A stretch of 64,000 nt of DNA from Leifsonia sp. 466MF (GTDB lineage Bacteria; Actinomycetota; Actinomycetes; Actinomycetales; Microbacteriaceae), in contig NZ_LT629696.1 of assembly GCF_900100265.1 (NCBI RefSeq), positions 1,736,001 through 1,800,000 on the forward strand, given 5' to 3'. The notes beneath the pieces were generated by a model. It saw only the letters and a program-made list of their open reading frames with translations, did no database searches and was not told the DNA's origin. A program made the position numbers and the translations under genes. Positions 58,823 to 64,000 of this stretch are shown piece after piece (within the stretch, counting starts at the first letter, position 1; every line of letters begins with the position of its first letter).

Positions 58823-60202
58823 TCACTCCCTCGGCGGACGGCGGCGGCGCGTGTTCTGGGCGATCTCGATGATGGCGCAGAACACCTCGATGCCGACGCG
58901 CAGCAGAAGCACGCTCAGCATCGCCCCGACGAGGGTGATGAGGACGCCGAACAGGAACACGAACGCACCGATCGGCGCGTGCGTCGCGATCGCCGAGGTG
59001 AGCGAGTTCGCGAAGCCGACGATGATGCCGAGCGCGATCAGGACAAGCCCGACGACGTACACGGGACCGGCGAGCTTGCGCGTGACGTAGTTCGTGAACG
59101 TGAAGTCGAACAGGGAGGAGAAGAACCGCGAGTCGTCCAGGCGGTCGGCGAGATCGCCGACCGTGCGGCCGTGAGCGGACTGTGCGCCGGGGCCGGTGGC
59201 AGCGCCTGCGGCGGGTGTCGCGCCGGTGGCGGCGGGTGCGCCCCGGGTCGCATCCGGAGCGGTTGCCTCGGGCGCAGCGGTGGCGGGCGGTTCGGTGGCG
59301 TCGGTGGGCTGGTCGCCCGTCTCGCGCGCCGTCGTCGAGTCCACAGCGGCCTCCTGGTCGGTGTCGGTCGTGTCGGCAGCGAGCCGCTCGGTCGGAGTGT
59401 CTGCGGGCGCGGCGGCAGCTGCGCCGACAGGAGGTGGCGTGCCCGTGGATGCGACGGCAGCCGCTACGGCGGCCGCACCGGCGTCGGTCGATGCGGGTGC
59501 GGCGTAGAGCTCCTCGGCCGTCGGGAGACGCTTGGTCGCTGCGGCGCCGGTGTCGTCGGATGTCTCGGCGGTTCCCGTGCTTTCCTCGATCGGGGGCTCG
59601 GCGATCAGGGGCTCGGCGGGCGAGGTGGACGTGTCACGGGCCGACGCACTGCGGCTCCGGCTCGATCCGCCGCTGGGCGCGAGCGGTTCGCGGGCGCCGA
59701 GGGTCGCATCCATGATGTCGGGCGCTTCCCCCTCCGGTGCGATCGGGGTGGTCTTCGCGGTCGTCCGGCGAGTCCGAGGCGTCGTGGTCTTCTTGGCGGC
59801 GGGCTTTCGCGCAGCCCCAGACGCAGACGCAGACGCAGACGTAGACGTCTCGCCGGTCGGGGCGGCGGCTTCGGTCGCCTGATCCGTCTCAGGGGTCTGC
59901 GCGGTGGTGCTCTTCGTCGCCCGCGGCTTCGTCGACCGCGCTGAGGGCGCGCCCGCGGTGGACGAGGCCGTCTTGGCCCCTGTCGTCGAGGCGCCTGTCG
60001 TCTTGGCCGCAGTCGTCTTGGCCGTTCGGCTCGTCGAGGAGCCGGTCGTTCGCGGAGTCCGGGTCGTGCCTGAGCCCGCGGTCGCACCGCCGCCCGCCGC
60101 CGGCGTGGCGGCTCCGGTCCCCTCCGGTGGGGCGCCGGCCGTCTCCGTCGACTCCCCCTCTGCGGGGCGGTCGCCGTCGGACGGTGGTAGTGCGGTGCTC
60201 AT
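58823..60202 (-). CDS. DUF4282 protein with long Ala/Thr-rich arm
   Basis: This 459-residue protein is low-complexity over about its first 340 residues: Thr/Ala/Lys/Pro-rich, with repeats such as TTAKTTGASTTGAKTA that resemble histone H1-like tails. The C-terminal about 110 residues form a DUF4282 domain: FFSSLFDFTFTNYVTRKLAG, then two helices (VVGLVLIALGIIVGFAN, FVFLFGVLITLVGAMLS) and LRVGIEVFCAIIEI. GGAGGAG precedes ATG 60202. It is a predicted membrane protein with a long, probably cytoplasmic, disordered arm. The function of the family is unknown. Confidence 0.8.
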   Translation of the reverse strand: MSTALPPSDGDRPAEGESTETAGAPPEGTGAATPAAGGGATAGSGTTRTPRTTGSSTSRTAKTTAAKTTGASTTGAKTASSTAGAPSARSTKPRATKSTTAQTPETDQATEAAAPTGETSTSASASASGAARKPAAKKTTTPRTRRTTAKTTPIAPEGEAPDIMDATLGAREPLAPSGGSSRSRSASARDTSTSPAEPLIAEPPIEESTGTAETSDDTGAAATKRLPTAEELYAAPASTDAGAAAVAAAVASTGTPPPVGAAAAAPADTPTERLAADTTDTDQEAAVDSTTARETGDQPTDATEPPATAAPEATAPDATRGAPAATGATPAAGAATGPGAQSAHGRTVGDLADRLDDSRFFSSLFDFTFTNYVTRKLAGPVYVVGLVLIALGIIVGFANSLTSAIATHAPIGAFVFLFGVLITLVGAMLSVLLLRVGIEVFCAIIEIAQNTRRRRPPRE

Positions 60203-60323
60203 TCGTCTCCTCCCGAAGCCTGACTCCCAGCATTCTGCACTGCGCCGCGGTATACAACCCCGGCGCGCGGAGCATGCGGTGCTTCACAGCGGTTCTGCGC
60301 CGAAGCCCACGACCTTTCCGTGC

Positions 60324-61634
60324 TCAGTGCTGCACGAGACGCTCGTACCAGCTGAGCGCGGACTGATCGGTCAGGCTGGCGACCTGGTCGACGACGACGC
60401 GTCTCCGCGCATCGTCTGTCGCGGCCGCGCGCCAGTCTTCCGCGAATCCCGGGTCGAGCTCGGCCGGACCGCGCTGGTAGAGCAGGTCGGCCAGCGTCGT
60501 CAGGATCTGCCGCTGCTGGGCGTAGATCGGCTGCCGTGTGTTCCGTGACATGACGAACGTGGCGACGATGCCCTTCAGCACAGCGATCTCGGCCTGGATC
60601 CCGGCCGGCACGACCACGTCGGCGCCGATGCGGATGAGGTCCACCCGTCCCGCGGCCTCCTTCGTGGCGTGGACAGCCGCGTGTGCGAAGCGCCCGATCA
60701 GCTGGCTCGTGAGGTTCTTCAGGCGCGCCTGGGACCGGCGCGAACCGTCCCACCCGTCGAGCCAGATGTCCATGCTGTCGAGCCGGTCGAACGCCTCGAT
60801 GAGCTCTTGGTGGCTGACTTCGCCGCCGATCCACTCGTGCATGGACTCGACGAGGTCTTCGTGGTCGACCCGGCTTCCGAGGGCCGCGACGTCGATGTAG
60901 CCGTTCACCACGGCGTCCTCGAAGTCGTGGACGGAGTAGGCGATGTCGTCGGAGAGGTCCATGACCTGCGCCTCGATGCAGCGCTGGCGCTCGGGGGCGC
61001 CCTGGCGCATCCACTCGAACACGGCGCGGTCGTCGGCGTAGAAGCCGAACTTCGCCCGCCCGCTCGGGTCTGCCACCGACGAGGCCGCAGGCCACGGGTA
61101 CTTGCAGCTCGCGTCGAGGCTCGCGCGGGTGAGGTTGAGCCCGTACGGCCGGCCGTCGCGGCCGAACACCTTCGGTTCGAGCCGGCTCAGCAACCGCAGT
61201 GTCTGCGCGTTGCCCTCGAAGCCGCCGATGTCGTCGGCCCAGGTGTTGAGGGCCCGCTCGCCGTTGTGGCCGAACGGTGGATGCCCGATGTCGTGTGCGA
61301 GGCAGGCGGTGTCGACGATGTCCGGGTCGAGTCCGAGGCTGTTGGCCAGCTCGCGGCCGACCTGGGCGACCTCCAGGGAGTGCGTCAGCCGGTTGCGTGC
61401 GAAGTCGAGCCCCGCAGTGGGGCTGAGCACCTGCGTCTTCGCCGCGAGACGGCGGAGCGCACTGGAGTGCAGCAGCCGCGCCCGGTCGCGGGCGAAGTCG
61501 CTGCGCCGGTTCGAGTGCTGCTCGGGGAGCCAGCGCTCCCGGTCGTGCTCGGAGTACCCGCGATCGGCGGACGCCTCGGCCGTCTGCACCGCGCCGGCAC
61601 CCGTGCTCGTGGTCGCCGCGACGTCATCCACCAC
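60324..61634 (-). CDS. dgt: Deoxyguanosinetriphosphate triphosphohydrolase-like protein
   Basis: This 436-residue HD-domain enzyme hydrolyses dGTP, or dNTPs in many homologues, to nucleoside and triphosphate. The metal site is RLTHSLEVAQVGRELA with LAHDIGHPPFGHNGE, followed by MDLSDDIAYSVHDFEDAV. The length matches the short actinobacterial type. GTG 61634 is chosen because GGAGGTG lies seven bases upstream; ATG 61652 is an alternative. The start lies inside the 3' end of dusB, so the two are translationally coupled. Confidence 0.92.
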   Translation of the reverse strand: MVDDVAATTSTGAGAVQTAEASADRGYSEHDRERWLPEQHSNRRSDFARDRARLLHSSALRRLAAKTQVLSPTAGLDFARNRLTHSLEVAQVGRELANSLGLDPDIVDTACLAHDIGHPPFGHNGERALNTWADDIGGFEGNAQTLRLLSRLEPKVFGRDGRPYGLNLTRASLDASCKYPWPAASSVADPSGRAKFGFYADDRAVFEWMRQGAPERQRCIEAQVMDLSDDIAYSVHDFEDAVVNGYIDVAALGSRVDHEDLVESMHEWIGGEVSHQELIEAFDRLDSMDIWLDGWDGSRRSQARLKNLTSQLIGRFAHAAVHATKEAAGRVDLIRIGADVVVPAGIQAEIAVLKGIVATFVMSRNTRQPIYAQQRQILTTLADLLYQRGPAELDPGFAEDWRAAATDDARRRVVVDQVASLTDQSALSWYERLVQH

Positions 61635-62814
61635 TGTTGTGCACCTCCGCATCGGCGACCTCGGCGCGCTGCACGCCGTCGAGGTCCCGGCTCTCGAGCC
61701 AGCCGTCCGGCAGCGCCGGCCGCTTCGGGGAGCCGGCACGACCGCGCTGACCCTCTGCCGCCTCGCCCGGGTACTCCTGGGCGGGGTCGAGCGTGGCGAG
61801 CAGCTCGTCGAGGTGCTCGAGCGTGTCGACGGTCGCGAGGCTCGCCCGCAGGTCGCCGCCGACCGGGTAGCCCTTGAAGTACCAGGCGACGTGCTTCCGG
61901 ATGTCGCGGCAGCCACGCTCCTCGCTGTCGAAGAACTCGACCAGCAGCTCCGCGTGGCGGCGGAACGTCTGCGCCACCTGCCCGAGCGTCGGATGCGCCT
62001 GGGCGGCCTCCGCCTCTGCTGCCGAGATCTCGCCCGCCCGCGCGCGGAAGGCGGCGGCCAGGTCGCCGAACAGCCAGGGACGCCCGAGGCAGCCGCGGCC
62101 GACCACGACGCCGTCGCAGCCGGTCTCCTCCACCATCCGGATCGCGTCGGCGGCCGACCAGATGTCGCCGTTGCCGAGCACGGGCGTCGAGGTCACCGTC
62201 TCCTTCAGCTTGGCGATGGCGGACCAGTCGGCGTGACCCGAGTAGAACTCCGCAGCCGTGCGCGCGTGCAGGGCCATCGAGGCGACACCGGCGCCCTCGG
62301 CGATGCGCCCGGCCTCGAGGTAGGTCAGGTGGTCGCCGTCGATGCCCTTGCGCATCTTGATCGTGAGCGGGATGTCGCCGGCCGCCTGCACGGCGCCTTC
62401 GACGATCTCGCGGAACAGCCCGAGCTTCCAGGGAAGCGCCGCTCCCCCGCCCTTGCGGGTGACCTTCGGCACCGGGCATCCGAAGTTGAGGTCGATGTGG
62501 TCGGCGCGGTCTTCGGCGACGAGCATCGTCACGGCTTCGCGCACGGTGACGGGGTCGACACCGTAGAGCTGGATGGACCGCGGCGTCTCCGACTCGTGGT
62601 GCGTGATGAGGCGCAGCGACTCCGGAGTGCGTTCGACGAGGGCGCGGGACGTGATCATCTCGCTGACGTAGAGACCGGCTCCGAACTCACGGCAGAGCCG
62701 CCGGAACGCCGTGTTGGTGATCCCGGCCATCGGTGCGAGGACGACTGGCACGTCGAGCCTCAGCGGACCGATGGTCAGCTGAGGCGCGTGGCTTAGGGTG
62801 GCAGTGGTAGACAT
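61624..62814 (-). CDS. dusB: tRNA-dihydrouridine synthase B
   Basis: This 396-residue flavoenzyme reduces uridines in the D-loop of tRNA. The N-terminus is PLRLDVPVVLAPMAGITNTA, FRRLCREFGAGLYVSEMI follows, and the catalytic Cys is in LNFGCPVPKVTRKGGGAALP. IGNGDIWSAADA-like and GVVVGRGCLGRPWLF segments bind FMN. It overlaps dgt by 11 bases, a common pairing in actinobacteria. The start is ATG 62814. The C-terminus carries an extra about 60 residues that are hydrophilic. Confidence 0.94.
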   Translation of the reverse strand: MSTTATLSHAPQLTIGPLRLDVPVVLAPMAGITNTAFRRLCREFGAGLYVSEMITSRALVERTPESLRLITHHESETPRSIQLYGVDPVTVREAVTMLVAEDRADHIDLNFGCPVPKVTRKGGGAALPWKLGLFREIVEGAVQAAGDIPLTIKMRKGIDGDHLTYLEAGRIAEGAGVASMALHARTAAEFYSGHADWSAIAKLKETVTSTPVLGNGDIWSAADAIRMVEETGCDGVVVGRGCLGRPWLFGDLAAAFRARAGEISAAEAEAAQAHPTLGQVAQTFRRHAELLVEFFDSEERGCRDIRKHVAWYFKGYPVGGDLRASLATVDTLEHLDELLATLDPAQEYPGEAAEGQRGRAGSPKRPALPDGWLESRDLDGVQRAEVADAEVHNSGG

Positions 62815-62847
62815 CTCACTCGATTCTCCCAGAAAGCGTGCTGAGCT

Positions 62848-63366
62848 ATGGCCGAGAGCCCGGAATCCGTGGACAACTCCCCTGTTGGCGCACCTGTGAG
62901 CACCGGTCGGGAGCGCGTCGCCGCCGACGCGCAGGCCCGCGGCATCGAGGTCGACATCGTGGAGCGTCCCGCCGCACGCAGCCTTGAGGAGGCCGCCCAG
63001 CTGCTCGGCATCCAGCCCGGCGACATCGTCAAGACGCTCGTGGTGAAGCGCAGCGATGACACGTTCGTCTTCGCCCTCGTGCCCGGCGGCCGCAAGATCG
63101 CCTGGCCGAAACTGCGCTCGGTGCTGCAGGTCAACAAGCTGCAGCTCCCGGATGCGTCGGTCGCGTTCGCCGCCACCGGCTACGAGCGCGGCACGATCAC
63201 GCCGTTCGGCAGCACCACCGCGTGGCCGGTCGTCGCCGACGCCACCATCCCCGGCCGTCGCGTGTCGATGGGCGCCGGCGAGCACGGCTACTCCCTCTTC
63301 GTCGACGCGGACGCCCTCATCACCGCCTTCGGCGCGACAGTCGCCGACATCACCGACCCCGAGTAG
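62848..63366 (+). CDS. YbaK/EbsC-type aminoacyl-tRNA deacylase
   Basis: This 172-residue protein has the YbaK fold: AAQLLGIQPGDIVKTLVVKR with the conserved Lys, FVFALVPGGRKIAWPKL, ITPFGSTTAWPVVADA and VSMGAGEHGYSLFVDADAL. Members clear mischarged Cys-tRNA(Pro) or other mischarged tRNAs. The N-terminus has a short acidic tail. It is divergent from dusB with only 33 bases between starts, so the promoters overlap. No ribosome binding site is obvious. Confidence 0.88.
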   Translation: MAESPESVDNSPVGAPVSTGRERVAADAQARGIEVDIVERPAARSLEEAAQLLGIQPGDIVKTLVVKRSDDTFVFALVPGGRKIAWPKLRSVLQVNKLQLPDASVAFAATGYERGTITPFGSTTAWPVVADATIPGRRVSMGAGEHGYSLFVDADALITAFGATVADITDPE

Positions 63367-63393
63367 CGCGCCGCTCCCCGGCCCGCCATCGAC

Positions 63394-63443
63394 TTGACGC
63401 AACACGCCGTCGCACCCGGTCGAGCGACGGCGTGTTGCGTCAA
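63394..63443. repeat. Perfect 20-base palindrome
   Basis: The arms 63394-63413 and 63424-63443 are perfect over 20 bases around a 10-base loop; the left arm begins TTGACGCAACACGCC. It lies 27 bases after the YbaK-like gene and 60 before the next start. There is no U tract. Confidence 0.85.
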
Positions 63444-63503
63444 CTCGTGTGCGAGCTGTGGATAACGGCGGCAGGCAATAGTCACGACTGGCAACCTGTG
63501 GCG

Positions 63504-64000
63504 ATGGAACCGCTCAGGATTGGACCCCACTTCACGACGCGCGAGGCCCTGCTGCACGGTGTCTCGCGCTCTCGGCTGCGACGAGGAGACTTGACGCGCC
63601 CCCACCACGGCGTCCGTGCCATCGGTCCCGCGCAGGATCTCGTCGAGCGTTGCCGGGCATTCCAACCGGCGATGACTGAGGGGATGCTGTTCAGTCACAT
63701 CACCGCCGCACGTCTCCATGGGCTTCCCTTAGGCCGGGAGGCGGATCCCGACGAGCCGCTCCACGTCTCTACACGGGCGCCGGGACGGGCACCGCGGCAC
63801 CGTGGAATCCACGGCCATCAGACGAGGATCGCCGACGACGCGACCACAACACTCCATGGACTACCGGTCGTGTCCGCGGTCGAGACCTGGTGCCAGCTCG
63901 CCAGCATGCTTGCCGAAGATGACCTGGTCGTCTGCGGGGACGCCCTCGTCCGTCGCAAGGAGCCAATCGCGACAATGGAGCAACTGGCTGCCGCCGTCGC
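63504..64000 (+). CDS. AbiEi-antitoxin/DUF559-like protein, 5' part
   Basis: The frame opens at ATG 63504 and runs past the window end; 165 codons are visible. The N-terminus LRIGPHFTTREALLHGVSRSRLRRGDL looks like a small winged helix. MLFSHITAARLHGLPL and VVSAVETWCQLASML, with GDALVRRK, are typical of actinobacterial proteins that carry an AbiEi-like antitoxin N-terminus and often a DUF559 (Vsr-like) nuclease at the C-terminus. The nuclease part, if any, lies outside the window. The start could also be the in-frame GTG 63498. The family call is tentative. Confidence 0.6.
   Translation, partial: MEPLRIGPHFTTREALLHGVSRSRLRRGDLTRPHHGVRAIGPAQDLVERCRAFQPAMTEGMLFSHITAARLHGLPLGREADPDEPLHVSTRAPGRAPRHRGIHGHQTRIADDATTTLHGLPVVSAVETWCQLASMLAEDDLVVCGDALVRRKEPIATMEQLAAAV

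Noticed and set aside
63504..64000. Complete toxin-antitoxin module at the window end
   Set aside because: Only the first 165 codons of one gene are visible and no partner can be seen.

Overview
The window is high-GC DNA from an actinomycete, most likely a member of the Microbacteriaceae (Leifsonia-like). The evidence is the aceE-fasR-fabD-fabH-acpP-fabF block followed by a DUF3145 gene, an AhpE-type peroxiredoxin, DUF4282 and DUF1684 proteins, frequent GTG starts, and many leaderless promoters in which a TANNNT hexamer lies 6-7 bases before the start codon. The family assignment is an inference. I see no insertion sequence, phage gene, CRISPR array or rRNA, and no non-coding stretch longer than 300 bases.

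Layout. 1-1.2 kb: a tandemly duplicated lipoprotein gene, the first copy cut by the window edge. 1.3-12 kb: mostly small stand-alone genes (YCII, methyltransferase, RidA, VOC, UspA, class II glutamine amidotransferase, steroid-reductase-like membrane protein). Among them are a bacteriophytochrome-diguanylate cyclase (2739-4661), an EF-G-binding (FusB-type) protein behind a 31-codon leader peptide (6195-6898), and a zinc-ribbon protein with a nuclease-like C-terminus (10038-11105). 12-16.5 kb: a beta-glucosidase and sugar transporter divergent from a TetR regulator whose 3' end runs into tRNA-Val. 16.6-25.5 kb: peroxiredoxin, pyruvate dehydrogenase E1 and the fatty-acid synthesis operon with its activator. 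25.6-31.6 kb: PadR regulator, DUF1684, a second family A DNA polymerase, a potassium channel and two Nudix hydrolases.

31.7-37.6 kb holds the most notable system. It is a 1326-residue single-module adenylation-carrier-membrane synthetase with the layout of epsilon-poly-L-lysine synthetase (Pls). It is translationally coupled to a short M1 metallopeptidase and faces a phosphopantetheinyl transferase that could activate its carrier domain. The adenylation pocket reads DAESIGTVVK, close to the lysine code as I remember it, so a cationic homopolymer of lysine or a related amino acid is a reasonable prediction.

38-44.4 kb: envelope glycan functions (membrane glycosyltransferase, flippase, GT4 glycosyltransferase), a DMT-type transporter and tRNA-Met. 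44.4-49 kb: peptide deformylase, a histidine-kinase-like protein lacking its phospho-acceptor histidine, a SHOCT protein, a normal two-component pair and tRNA-Asn. 49.1-56.7 kb: a peptide/nickel-type ABC transporter operon that ends in an extra ABC ATPase and a 2-hydroxyacid dehydrogenase. 56.9-64 kb: dnaG, a DUF4282 protein, dgt, dusB, a YbaK-type deacylase and the start of another gene.

A second theme is non-coding structure. Long palindromes with about 20-base arms sit between genes at seven places. Two sequence families (blocks GATTTG-CGC-CAAATC and ATTCG-TGC-CGAAT) each occur twice in this window.
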